64,000 nucleotides of DNA from Flavobacterium limicola. Its GTDB lineage: Bacteria; Bacteroidota; Bacteroidia; Flavobacteriales; Flavobacteriaceae. A model generated the notes under the pieces. The model had not been told where the DNA came from. It was given only the letters and a program-made list of their open reading frames with translations, and did no database searches. This document shows positions 52,078 through 60,570 of the stretch, in pieces (the stretch's first letter is position 1; each line of letters begins with the position of its first letter). The translations under genes and the position numbers were made by a program. The stretch is taken from the NCBI RefSeq assembly GCF_003634755.1, contig NZ_RBXA01000001.1, positions 1,550,001 through 1,614,000 of the forward strand, given 5' to 3'.

Positions 52078-52257
52078 GCGTGAGGGATAGCAGTGGAAAT
52101 CCTTTTATGAAGCGCAGCGTAATAAAAGATTACTTCACAATGTTTTTAATTTTTAGCGGAGTTCAGTGAACTTCGTTTATAACGGATAGCTCGACCTTGT
52201 TGCGGAACTAAGCAAAATGATTTATACAATAGCACTGCAACAAGGACACGCCCAAAA
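52078..52257. repeat. Structured intergenic element, copy 1
   Basis: GCGTG at the left pairs with CACGC at the right. Inside are GATAGCAGTGGAAATCC, a CTTTTAT/ATAAAAG stem, TTATAACGGATAGC, and a perfect CCTTGTTGC / GCAACAAGG stem (arms about 52195 and 52245). A related element is at 59953-60026. It lies downstream of the accessory genes and next to cysK. Such elements occur in many Flavobacterium genomes. Confidence 0.7.
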
Positions 52258-52275
52258 AAACAAACGCCATAAAAA

Positions 52276-52301
52276 AACCGACTTGTTTTCACAAATCGGT
52301 T
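52276..52301 (-). terminator. Terminator of the cysE-cysK operon
   Basis: AACCGA / TCGGTT and TTGT / ACAA stem with one mismatch and loop TTTC; T-run on the minus side. It lies 21 bases past the cysK stop codon. Confidence 0.85.
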
Positions 52302-52322
52302 CGTATTTAGAGGGATTTTCGT

Positions 52323-53237
52323 TTATACAAATAAGCCTTCGATGCTTAAATAGTGCTCTCCGGTGTCGTAACAAAAAGTTAGTACTTTAGCGTTTTCAGG
52401 GATTTCAGAAAGTTTTTTGGCTACAGCAGCGAGTGACGCTCCCGAGGAGATTCCTATGAACATACCTTCTTCTTTGGCTGCTCTTTGGGCGTATGCAAAT
52501 GCTTCGTCTTTGCTCACTTGGATGGTTCCGTCCAATAGATCCGTGTGCAAATTGGTAGGGATGAATCCTGCTCCAATTCCTTGAATAGGGTGGGGAGCCG
52601 GTGTACCACCACTGATAACGGGTGAGGCTTCAGGTTCTACAGCATATACTTTCAGGTTGGGGAAATGTTGTTTCAATATCTCGGCACAACCTGTGATGTG
52701 ACCACCGGTTCCTACTCCGGTTATCAAATAATCCAGTCCGTCAGGGAATGCTTTTATGATTTCCTGCGCGGTGGTTGTTTTATGAATTTCGATATTGGCA
52801 GGATTTTCAAACTGAAGTGGTGACCAGGCATTTGGCATTTCGGCAACTAATTCCTGTGCTTTCTCCAATGCGCCTTTCATTCCTTTTTCGCGGGGCGTCA
52901 AGACAAATTCGGCACCATAAAGGCTCATGAGTCGGCGTCTTTCTATCGACATCGATTCTGGCATTACCAGTATTAATTTATAGCCTTTTACGGCGGCGAC
53001 CATTGCAAGACCAATTCCTGTATTTCCGGATGTGGCTTCAATGATGGTACCTCCAGCTTTCAATAATCCTTTGGTTTCGGCATCTTCAATCATCGCAAGA
53101 GCGATTCGGTCTTTGATACTGGCTCCGGGATTAGCACGTTCCAGTTTGATCCAAACATTGTGGTTGGCACCAAATAAGCGATTGATTTTTACGTGTGGCG
53201 TATTGCCTATTGTTTCGAGTATGTTGTTGTATTTCAT
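52323..53237 (-). CDS. cysK: Cysteine synthase A (O-acetylserine sulfhydrylase)
   Basis: 304 residues. PLP lysine K42 ([13 protein letters not shown]), phosphate loop [17 protein letters not shown], and the CysK-type [13 protein letters not shown] and GIGAGFIP loops. It makes cysteine from O-acetylserine and sulfide. The upstream cysE gene is five bases away, so they form an operon that supplies and uses O-acetylserine. The paralogue CysM is at about 13 kb; unlike it, this operon has no Cys-rich leader. Confidence 0.93.
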   Translation of the reverse strand: MKYNNILETIGNTPHVKINRLFGANHNVWIKLERANPGASIKDRIALAMIEDAETKGLLKAGGTIIEATSGNTGIGLAMVAAVKGYKLILVMPESMSIERRRLMSLYGAEFVLTPREKGMKGALEKAQELVAEMPNAWSPLQFENPANIEIHKTTTAQEIIKAFPDGLDYLITGVGTGGHITGCAEILKQHFPNLKVYAVEPEASPVISGGTPAPHPIQGIGAGFIPTNLHTDLLDGTIQVSKDEAFAYAQRAAKEEGMFIGISSGASLAAVAKKLSEIPENAKVLTFCYDTGEHYLSIEGLFV

Positions 53238-53242
53238 AATAT

Positions 53243-54079
53243 TTATATGGAGAAAAAATTAATATCTTTTATTTCCTGCTGGTTTAAAACTTTATTTTTA
53301 TTGGATTGCATGACAAATGAATACGGATTCACACTCTTGGTAATAAACGTATTTCCGCCCACAATACTGTGATTTCCTATAATGGTGCTTCCGCCCAAAA
53401 TAGTAGCATTGGCATAAATAATCACATGGTCTTCTACGGTAGGGTGGCGTTTTTTTTCCTGCATGCTTTTCTCGACTTGCAACGCTCCCAATGTCACTCC
53501 TTGATAAATACTGACATATTTCCCAATGATTGTAGTCTCCCCAATGACAATTCCGGTTCCATGATCAATCATAAAAGGAACGTCGATGGTGGCACTTGGG
53601 TGAATGTCAATTCCGGTTTTGCTATGCGCATATTCGGTAAGAATTCGTGGCAAAAGACAAGTATTGCGAGAAGCAATAGCATTGGCAATTCGATAGACTT
53701 CTATGGCAAAAAAACCAGGATAAGAATTGATAATTTCCTGAATGCAATCAGCAGCGGGATCCGTGTCCAGAATGGCTTGCGCATCTTTTTGCATCGAATC
53801 ATATAGTTTCGGAAGTCCGGTATAAAAAGATTCGGCATCATCTAAGATTTCATTCGCTGATTTGTCTTTTACAATCTCTGAAAGAATGGCGATGAAATTG
53901 GCTTTGTTTTGGTCTAAAAGCAATTCGATTTGAATGGTTTCCAAAGCTTTCTCAGGAAATAATATTTTGAATAAATCATCAATCCAAGTGATGATTTTAG
54001 AAGAATCGATGGCTCTTACCCAATTTTTATTTTGGTTTTCTTGTAATGTGTTTGAAAAACGGTTGGTTTCAGTATTCAT
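53243..54079 (-). CDS. cysE: Serine O-acetyltransferase
   Basis: 278 residues. Helical N-terminal half followed by a left-handed beta-helix with hexapeptide repeats ([29 protein letters not shown] and [20 protein letters not shown]). Catalytic His in MIDHGTG. It makes O-acetylserine from serine and acetyl-CoA. First gene of the cysE-cysK operon. The family usually has a C-terminal Ile-Asp-Asn feedback tail; the end here reads IKDINFFSI, which may still bind CysK. Confidence 0.9.
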   Translation of the reverse strand: MNTETNRFSNTLQENQNKNWVRAIDSSKIITWIDDLFKILFPEKALETIQIELLLDQNKANFIAILSEIVKDKSANEILDDAESFYTGLPKLYDSMQKDAQAILDTDPAADCIQEIINSYPGFFAIEVYRIANAIASRNTCLLPRILTEYAHSKTGIDIHPSATIDVPFMIDHGTGIVIGETTIIGKYVSIYQGVTLGALQVEKSMQEKKRHPTVEDHVIIYANATILGGSTIIGNHSIVGGNTFITKSVNPYSFVMQSNKNKVLNQQEIKDINFFSI

Positions 54080-54127
54080 TTATAATGGAATAAAATCAGA
54101 ATTAAACGAGATAAAAGGCTCGAAATA

Positions 54128-54135
54128 CAAATATA
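54128..54135 (-). promoter_or_regulatory. Promoter -7 box of cysE-cysK
   Basis: Minus-strand TATATTTG, 48 bases before the cysE ATG. The leader that would be transcribed contains no Cys-rich ORF. Confidence 0.55.
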
Positions 54136-54237
54136 GAGCAGAATTGAATAGGTTCATAATGCTGCTTTGTAAATAAATGTTAATATGTTAAATTCCCACA
54201 AAATAGCTCTTTGCTGTTGAAAATGTTTCTATAAAAA

Positions 54238-54265
54238 AATCCGATTTGCAAAAGCGAATCGGATT
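54238..54265 (-). terminator. Terminator after the AraC-like gene
   Basis: AATCCGATT / AATCGGATT stem with inner GC pairs and loop AAAA; T-run on the minus side. It lies about 93 bases past the stop codon. Confidence 0.8.
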
Positions 54266-54358
54266 CCTATTTTGATATAAAATCGAAGTTTTTAATTATC
54301 AAAATGACAAATGAGTTGTCGAATAGCGAGATTGTGATTGTTCAAATTTTCAGAAAAG

Positions 54359-55144
54359 TTACTTGATAAAGATTCGGTTTTTTGAGGTGATTACTTTACT
54401 GTAAATGGAATCCGCTGCGTAATTTTTGATAACACTGTATTTTGTTTTCAAGTCATTAATATGATTCAGAGCCGAACGTTTGATCGCGCGTTTTATTCTA
54501 ATTAAAGTGTCGGTATGATTGTCAATTTCCATGTTAAGGATGGACTGTATAATATCTTTTTTCTGTACGTGACAGATCATTCCTTTGTCAGAAATTGAAT
54601 TCATCTGACTAAATTTTTTAGCAATTTTTATATTTTGTAGACCTTGATAATTAAAATTGGATTGGTTATTTAAAAACGTCTTTTTCAAATGAGATAACAA
54701 TGGATCATTGATAGTATGCACTAAACCAGCGGTTTCTACTTGTATCAAAGAGAATTGGATAGCTGAATTTTTTTTGAAATGCAAGATAGTATTTACGCTT
54801 GCTGTGCTGGTTACTATTGCTGAATAATGTTTTCTAAGCGTAGATTTAGGTCCAGAAATACCAACACTATGTTTGAAATATCCTTCGGTGCAATACGCAA
54901 ATAAAATAGACGATTTACTTGGTGATTCGATGCTTAATGCGATGTCATCCAAAAATGTCATGTTTACCTGAAAGGATGTAATTCCGTTTATAAAAGTAAC
55001 CGCATCAATATTTCCCTTTATGAAATCAGTATCTAAGGCTAGTTTAAATTCATTGTTACTTGAATTTAATACGCCGTCAAAAGAAGTTTCAAGTTCATTA
55101 AAAACTTCATGTAGTGTTCCGGTGTTTAGGTAAATATTTTTCAT
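54359..55144 (-). CDS. AraC-like regulator fragment or lineage without a clear HTH
   Basis: 261 residues. The N-terminal two-thirds follow the pattern of AraC regulators with a beta-barrel ligand domain (SFQVNMTFLDDIALSIESPS, FAYCTEGYFKHSVG, FSLIQVETAG). The helical linker (DKGMICHVQKKDIIQSILNMEIDNHTD) continues into IRIKRAIKRSALNHINDLKTKYS, but the usual two-helix DNA-binding motif is not visible before the end. It may be a C-terminally truncated gene or a family that lost its DNA-binding domain. No functional annotation is warranted beyond that. Confidence 0.6.
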   Translation of the reverse strand: MKNIYLNTGTLHEVFNELETSFDGVLNSSNNEFKLALDTDFIKGNIDAVTFINGITSFQVNMTFLDDIALSIESPSKSSILFAYCTEGYFKHSVGISGPKSTLRKHYSAIVTSTASVNTILHFKKNSAIQFSLIQVETAGLVHTINDPLLSHLKKTFLNNQSNFNYQGLQNIKIAKKFSQMNSISDKGMICHVQKKDIIQSILNMEIDNHTDTLIRIKRAIKRSALNHINDLKTKYSVIKNYAADSIYSKVITSKNRIFIK

Positions 55145-55318
55145 AAGGCAGCGATTTAAATAATTACAAAAAGAAAATTGAATCCGTTTATTTTAACTAT
55201 TTTGATTTATTCAAATTACGGAATTAGACAGAAAATTTTTGTTACGTAATTCTGTATAAAAGTTTCATAATTCTTATAACTACTTTATCTCTTGGCTAAT
55301 GCATTAAGGACATAAAAA

Positions 55319-55346
55319 AATCCGATTTGCTTTCACAAATCGGATT
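55319..55346 (-). terminator. Terminator after lpdA
   Basis: Perfect 11-bp stem AATCCGATTTG / CAAATCGGATT with a 6-base loop; the minus strand continues into a T-run. Confidence 0.9.
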
Positions 55347-55384
55347 AATATATAATCTGAAATCTTTATTCTAAATTCTGAAAT

Positions 55385-56773
55385 CTATAAGTGAATTACT
55401 TCACCATACGCATCAGCAACAGCTTCCATAACAGCCTCACTCATGGTTGGGTGTGGGTGAATTGATTTTAGGATTTCATGTCCTGTAGTTTCCAGTTTAC
55501 GCGCCACAACTGCCTCAGCAATCATATCAGTAACTCCGGCACCAATCATGTGACATCCTAACCATTCGCCATATTTGGCATCAAAGATTACTTTTACAAA
55601 ACCATCCGGTGTTCCAGACGCTTTCGCTTTTCCAGACGCTGAGAACGGGAATTTACCAATTTTCAATTCGTATCCTTTTTCTTTAGCTTGTTTTTCAGTC
55701 AAACCTACAGAAGCAATTTCTGGAGTCGCATACGTACAACCCGGTACATTTCCATAATCGATAGGTTCTACATGCAATCCTGCAATTTTCTCCACACAAT
55801 TGATTCCTTCAGCAGAAGCTACGTGAGCTAATGCTTGTCCTAGCGTAACATCACCAATAGCGTAATAACCCGGAATGTTCGTTTGGTTGTAAGCATTCAC
55901 CAAAATTTTATCTTTGTCAGTAGCAATTCCTACTTCTTCTAATCCGATGTTCTCAATGTTGGTTTTGATTCCAACAGCAGAAAGTAAAATCTCCGCTTCT
56001 AACACTTCTTCTCCTTTTGCCGTTTTCACAAATGCTTTAACACCTGCTCCAGTTGTATCAATTCTCTCAACAGAAGAGTTTGTCATGATTTTGATCCCTG
56101 CTTTTTTCAAGGAACGCTCCATTTGTTTCGAAATGTCTTCGTCTTCAACAGGAACTACATTTGGCATAAATTCTACGATAGTTACCTCAGTTCCCATGGA
56201 GTTATAGAAATGTGCAAATTCAACTCCAATTGCTCCAGAACCAACAATAATCATCGATTTTGGTTGTGTTGGTAATGTCATTGCTTGTCTGTAACCAATT
56301 ACTTTTACACCGTCTTGAGGTAAGTTTGGCAACTCACGAGAACGTGCTCCAGTAGCTACAATAATATGATCTGCGCTGTATTCCGTAACTTTATTGTCTT
56401 TGTCTGTAACATCAACTTTTTTTCCTGGTTTTAGTTTTCCAAAACCATCAATCACGTCAATTTTATTTTTTTTCATCAAGAATTGAACCCCTTTGCTCAT
56501 TCCGTCAGCTACTGAACGGCTGCGTTGTACAACAGCAGGGAAGTCTTTGTCAAAGGATGAAACAGTCAATCCATAATCAGAAGCGTGTTTTAGATAATCA
56601 AAAACTTGAGCCGATTTTAGTAAAGCTTTTGTTGGAATACAACCCCAGTTCAAGCATACACCACCTAAGTTTTCTTTTTCTATTACGGCTACTTTAAAGC
56701 CTAATTGTGATGCTCTAATAGCTGTAACATAACCACCTGGACCACTTCCTAAAACTATAATATCGTATTTCAT
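55385..56773 (-). CDS. lpdA: Dihydrolipoyl dehydrogenase (E3)
   Basis: 462 residues. FAD-binding GSGPGGYVTAIRASQLG near the N-terminus, redox disulfide C40/C45 (GGVCLNWGCIPTK), NAD-binding GSGAIGVEFAHFYNSMG and the C-terminal His-Glu pair in HPHPTMSEAV. Typical length. It supplies the E3 subunit for the E1-E2 enzymes at 36-41 kb or for a main pyruvate/2-oxoglutarate dehydrogenase elsewhere. It is a single gene with its own terminator. Confidence 0.94.
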   Translation of the reverse strand: MKYDIIVLGSGPGGYVTAIRASQLGFKVAVIEKENLGGVCLNWGCIPTKALLKSAQVFDYLKHASDYGLTVSSFDKDFPAVVQRSRSVADGMSKGVQFLMKKNKIDVIDGFGKLKPGKKVDVTDKDNKVTEYSADHIIVATGARSRELPNLPQDGVKVIGYRQAMTLPTQPKSMIIVGSGAIGVEFAHFYNSMGTEVTIVEFMPNVVPVEDEDISKQMERSLKKAGIKIMTNSSVERIDTTGAGVKAFVKTAKGEEVLEAEILLSAVGIKTNIENIGLEEVGIATDKDKILVNAYNQTNIPGYYAIGDVTLGQALAHVASAEGINCVEKIAGLHVEPIDYGNVPGCTYATPEIASVGLTEKQAKEKGYELKIGKFPFSASGKAKASGTPDGFVKVIFDAKYGEWLGCHMIGAGVTDMIAEAVVARKLETTGHEILKSIHPHPTMSEAVMEAVADAYGEVIHL

Positions 56774-57195
56774 TTTTTTATTTTTATTTAAATTTTTGTA
56801 AAAATGAATTCGTAAAAACTCATTTCATTTTGTGTGTTTCTCTTGTTTAATTGATTGGGCGAATTTAAGGATTTATTCTGTTTTGAGAAAGTTTCAAAGT
56901 AATAAAGTGGCAAACTAACCAATTTTCAGAAAAATACCTTTGTTTTTTTAACTGTAGCATCTTTGTAAAAAAGAAAAGTGAAATTCATGGTCATGTATTC
57001 AACAGATTTCTCTCTTAACTTTCTTAATCTCATTATTGAAAAGATGGGAAGCGGATTCAACTGATTTTTCTCTTACTCTCTTATTCTCATTGTTGAAAAA
57101 TGGCACACGGATGACACGGATTCAAAGGATTTACGCTGATTTTTTAACCTTGAAACCTTTGCGTCACTGAGCCTTTGTTCCTTTTTAGCAAAAAA
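56774..57195. other. Long gap with degenerate repeats upstream of lpdA
   Basis: About 420 bases. A degenerate ~50-base tandem repeat lies at 56997-57047 and 57055-57103 (both start with ATTCAAC and end with TTGAAAA-ATGG). Words such as GGATGACACGGATTC and CTTTGCGTCACTGAG follow, of a type often seen in Flavobacterium intergenic DNA. No ORF supported. Confidence 0.55.
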
Positions 57196-58950
57196 CTAAT
57201 TCGCTACTGAAAACTGAGAATCGTACAAATTCTTGTAATAGCCACTTTCACGGTTAATTAATTCCTGATGTGTTCCTTGTTCAACAACCAATCCTTTATC
57301 CATGACTACAATTTTATCTGCATTTACAATCGTAGCCAAACGGTGCGCAATGACAATTGATGTTCTGCCTTTGGTAATCGTTTCGGTAGCGCGCTGGATC
57401 AATTCTTCAGAATACGTATCAATCGATGACGTGGCTTCGTCCAGAATCAAAATACTTGGATTACTCACATACGCTCTCAAGAAAGCAATCAATTGACGCT
57501 GACCGGAAGAAAGCATAACGCCGCGTTCCTTCACATCAAAATCATAATTATCCGGTAAACTCATGATGAATTCATGCACGCCAATTTTTTTGGCTGCAGC
57601 CAAAACTTGTTCCCGACTAATTTCAGAATTATTTAAGGTGATGTTGTTGAAAATAGTATCGGCAAAAAGGAAAACATCCTGCAAGACAACCGCAATTTGT
57701 TTTCGTAAAGAACTCAATGTGTAATTCTCAATATTGTGATTGTCAATATAAATAGAACCGCTGTTGATTTCGTAAAAACGATTCAGTAAGTTAATAATCG
57801 TAGATTTTCCGGCACCTGTAGAGCCTACAATAGCAATCGTTTGACCGGCATTAACTTCTAAATCAATTCCTTTTATCACTTCTTCATCCGGAATGTACCC
57901 AAAACGGACTTTTTTAAATTCAATATCTCCCTTAAAAATTGGTGCGTCGATAACTCCGGTATCCTGAATTTGATCTTCGGTATCTAAAATGTCAAAAACA
58001 CGGTTCGCCGCAATCATTCCCAGTTGCATCTCGTTGAATTTATCCGCAATTTGACGTAACGGATTGAATAACATTCCTATGAACATGGTGTATGAAAATA
58101 AATCTCCAAAAGTGGTAAAATTATCGCCGTTTAATATCTTGATTCCGCCATACAAGACAATAAAACCAAGGGTTAAGGACGAAATAATATCCGCAATAGG
58201 GAAGAAGATGGAGTTGTAAAGAATGGTTTTTATCCACGCTTTTTTATGCTTGTCGTTGATGCTTTTGAATTTTTCGTACTCAATTTTTTCTCTGTTAAAG
58301 AGTTGGACAATCTTCATTCCCGTTACGCGTTCCTGCACAAAGGAATTCATATTGGCAATTTGGGTTCGCACTTCTTCAAAAGCGACTTGCATTTTCTTTT
58401 GAAAAATTCGGGTGAAGAAAACCAGAATTGGCATTGCCACAATCACAATCCAAGTCAGTTTCCAGTTCATGTAAAACATAAAAGCCAATACGACAACCAT
58501 TTTCATCAAGTCACTGATAATCATGAACAATCCCTGACTGAAAATTCGGGCTATCGATTCAATATCCGAAACCGAACGTGTCACGAGTTGGCCCACAGGA
58601 ACGTGATCAAAATATTTCATTCGGAAACTTAAAATATGTCGAAATAATTTTGTTCTAATGTCTTTTACAATGTCTTGACCCAGCCAGTTCGCCCAATAAA
58701 CAAAGTAAAACTGCGAAAATACCTCCAATAAAAGGACAATTCCCATCAGGATGACATACATCAATAATCCTTGTTGATCTTGCGTTGCAATGTATCCATC
58801 TACGGTTTGTTTCAATAAATACGGACGTAATGCCGCAAAAATCGATAGTGAAATGGCGAAAATAATCACGCCATTAAAACGCCATTGATAGGGTTTTGTG
58901 AATTTTAATATTCGTTTGAATAATCTGGTATCAAATGCTTTTGCTTTCAT
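57196..58950 (-). CDS. ABC transporter with fused permease and ATPase, MsbA-like
   Basis: 584 residues from the ATG at 58950; an earlier frame starts at 58983. Six membrane helices in the N-terminal half (transmembrane domain with FKRILKFTKPYQWR at the start), then an ATPase domain with Walker A GSTGAGKSTI, signature SSGQRQLIAFLRA and Walker B LILDEATSSID. It exports a lipid or other amphipathic substrate as a homodimer. The substrate is unknown. It is downstream of truA on the same strand. Confidence 0.87.
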   Translation of the reverse strand: MKAKAFDTRLFKRILKFTKPYQWRFNGVIIFAISLSIFAALRPYLLKQTVDGYIATQDQQGLLMYVILMGIVLLLEVFSQFYFVYWANWLGQDIVKDIRTKLFRHILSFRMKYFDHVPVGQLVTRSVSDIESIARIFSQGLFMIISDLMKMVVVLAFMFYMNWKLTWIVIVAMPILVFFTRIFQKKMQVAFEEVRTQIANMNSFVQERVTGMKIVQLFNREKIEYEKFKSINDKHKKAWIKTILYNSIFFPIADIISSLTLGFIVLYGGIKILNGDNFTTFGDLFSYTMFIGMLFNPLRQIADKFNEMQLGMIAANRVFDILDTEDQIQDTGVIDAPIFKGDIEFKKVRFGYIPDEEVIKGIDLEVNAGQTIAIVGSTGAGKSTIINLLNRFYEINSGSIYIDNHNIENYTLSSLRKQIAVVLQDVFLFADTIFNNITLNNSEISREQVLAAAKKIGVHEFIMSLPDNYDFDVKERGVMLSSGQRQLIAFLRAYVSNPSILILDEATSSIDTYSEELIQRATETITKGRTSIVIAHRLATIVNADKIVVMDKGLVVEQGTHQELINRESGYYKNLYDSQFSVAN

Positions 58951-59085
58951 ATTTTTTGGAGCTATTCCTGCTATTCGTTGCAATTTTTTATGTTTTTGGC
59001 AGCAAAAACATAAAAGGATTTTTACTGCAAATGTTTACATTCACTGAACTCCTACGAAAATAAAAGTCTAGTGAAGTACTCAAGG

Positions 59086-59826
59086 CTATTGCGTAATGTA
59101 ATCGTATTCTATTTTGGTTAAATATAAACCATGCGCCGGAACCGAAAAACCAGCTTTATCTCGGTTTTTACTTTCTATAATGGCAGTAAAATCAGCCAGT
59201 GTAATCTTGTGTAATCCTATGTTTACTAATGTTCCCACTATGGCACGCACCATATTGCGTAAAAAACGGTTGGCCGAAATGGTGAAAATCAAATTGCCTT
59301 TTTCTAGCTTCCAATAGGCTTCAAAAATCGTACAGTCAAAAGTATTTACATCCGTATTTACTTTTGAAAAACACTGAAAATCATTGTGATTGAATAATAG
59401 TTGTGCCGCTTCATTCATCAAATCGATATCTAGCTTTTGATGGAAATACCAACTTTGCTCTTGCGAAAAAACATCTTTGAACGTATTGATGTGGTATTCA
59501 TAGGTTCTTTTAGTGGCATCAAAACGAGTGTGCGCTGCATCGTGAACCATTATAATGTCATAAACAACAATGTCTTTGGGCAAATAAGAGTTGAGTTTGT
59601 GCACTAAACTTGGAATATCTAATGGCGTTTCAAAATCAAAATGAGCATACATTTCTTTCGCATGAACTCCGGTGTCTGTTCTTCCGGCTCCCATAAGATT
59701 GATGGTTGTATTCAATAGCACCGAAAACGCTTTGTTCATCGTTTCCTGAACGGAAGCAGCATTGGGTTGGTATTGCCAGCCGTGATAATGGGTTCCGTTG
59801 TATGCTAATTTGATGAAATATCTCAA
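59086..59826 (-). CDS. truA: tRNA pseudouridine(38-40) synthase
   Basis: 246 residues. Catalytic Asp51 in GAGRTDTGVHA. KLAYNGTHYHGWQYQPNAASVQE at the N-terminus and the FLRNMVRAIVGTLVNIG motif are typical. It isomerises uridines 38-40 in the tRNA anticodon stem-loop. Promoter TATCTTTG lies 20 bases upstream. Confidence 0.94.
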   Translation of the reverse strand: MRYFIKLAYNGTHYHGWQYQPNAASVQETMNKAFSVLLNTTINLMGAGRTDTGVHAKEMYAHFDFETPLDIPSLVHKLNSYLPKDIVVYDIIMVHDAAHTRFDATKRTYEYHINTFKDVFSQEQSWYFHQKLDIDLMNEAAQLLFNHNDFQCFSKVNTDVNTFDCTIFEAYWKLEKGNLIFTISANRFLRNMVRAIVGTLVNIGLHKITLADFTAIIESKNRDKAGFSVPAHGLYLTKIEYDYITQ

Positions 59827-59845
59827 GTGAATTTTTTTGAAGCCA

Positions 59846-59853
59846 CAAAGATA
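59846..59853 (-). promoter_or_regulatory. Promoter -7 box of truA
   Basis: Minus-strand TATCTTTG fits TAnnTTTG, 19 bases before the ATG. Confidence 0.5.
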
Positions 59854-59952
59854 CTTATTAATTTTTTTGCCACGAAGTCACGCAGGTGCAAACTTTGTTA
59901 AGTTTCGATTTCATTTTTTATTTGGAATCCGAATGTTTATTTTTACCCCAAA

Positions 59953-60026
59953 ATCCTAGCCCTGATAGAAGTGAAAATCCTTTATTGTTTTGCTGCCAAA
60001 AACAATAAAGATTGTAACGGATAGCA
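59953..60026. repeat. Structured intergenic element, copy 2 (shorter)
   Basis: GATAGAAGTGAAAATCC, a perfect 12-bp stem CTTTATTGTTTT / AAAACAATAAAG, then GATTGTAACGGATAGC. The three conserved blocks match copy 1 (52078-52257). The outer CACGCCC end of copy 1 is not present here. Confidence 0.65.
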
Positions 60027-60072
60027 GGAAATTGCTCCAGATTACTTGTTACCTCGTAATGACATTATAAAT

Positions 60073-60570
60073 ATGAAAAAAATACTCCTGCTTTCCGATA
60101 CACACAGCCATATTGATGATACGATTTTGAAATATGTCGCTCAGGCTGATGAGGTTTGGCATGCGGGCGATATAGGTGATTTGGCGGTTACGGATGCGAT
60201 AAAAAAGCTAAAACTGTTGCGTTGTGTGTATGGAAATATTGATGATGCCACAGCCAGACTTGAATTTCCGTTGCACAACCGTTTTATGTGTGAAGGAGTG
60301 GATGTTTGGATTACGCATATTGGCGGTTATCCTGGGAAATTCAATCCCAATATTAAAGCAGAAATGGAATCGAATCCTCCAAAATTATTTATTTGTGGAC
60401 ATTCGCACATCTTGAAAGTCATCTTTGATAAGAAACATAATTTATTGCACATGAATCCTGGAGCTGCCGGAAAAAGTGGTTTTCATCAAGTGCGTACGAT
60501 GTTGCGCTTTGTGATTGAAGGCGACAAAATCAAGGATATGGAAATTATTGAGATGGAAAAACGGGTGTAG
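60073..60570 (+). CDS. YfcE-family metallophosphoesterase
   Basis: 165 residues from the ATG at 60073; nine upstream codons in the longest frame are unlikely to be used. The calcineurin-like core is complete: LLSDTHSHID, HAGDIGD, GNIDD, THIGGYP, GHSHILKV and MNPGAAGK. The two-metal site is used in YfcE to hydrolyse phosphodiesters. The 3' end overlaps the convergent histidine kinase gene by 26 bases. Confidence 0.9.
   Translation: MKKILLLSDTHSHIDDTILKYVAQADEVWHAGDIGDLAVTDAIKKLKLLRCVYGNIDDATARLEFPLHNRFMCEGVDVWITHIGGYPGKFNPNIKAEMESNPPKLFICGHSHILKVIFDKKHNLLHMNPGAAGKSGFHQVRTMLRFVIEGDKIKDMEIIEMEKRV

Noticed and set aside
54301..54358. Frameshifted extension of the AraC-like gene
   Set aside because: The plus-one frame after the stop gives only about 20 residues and no HTH, so it does not restore a DNA-binding domain.
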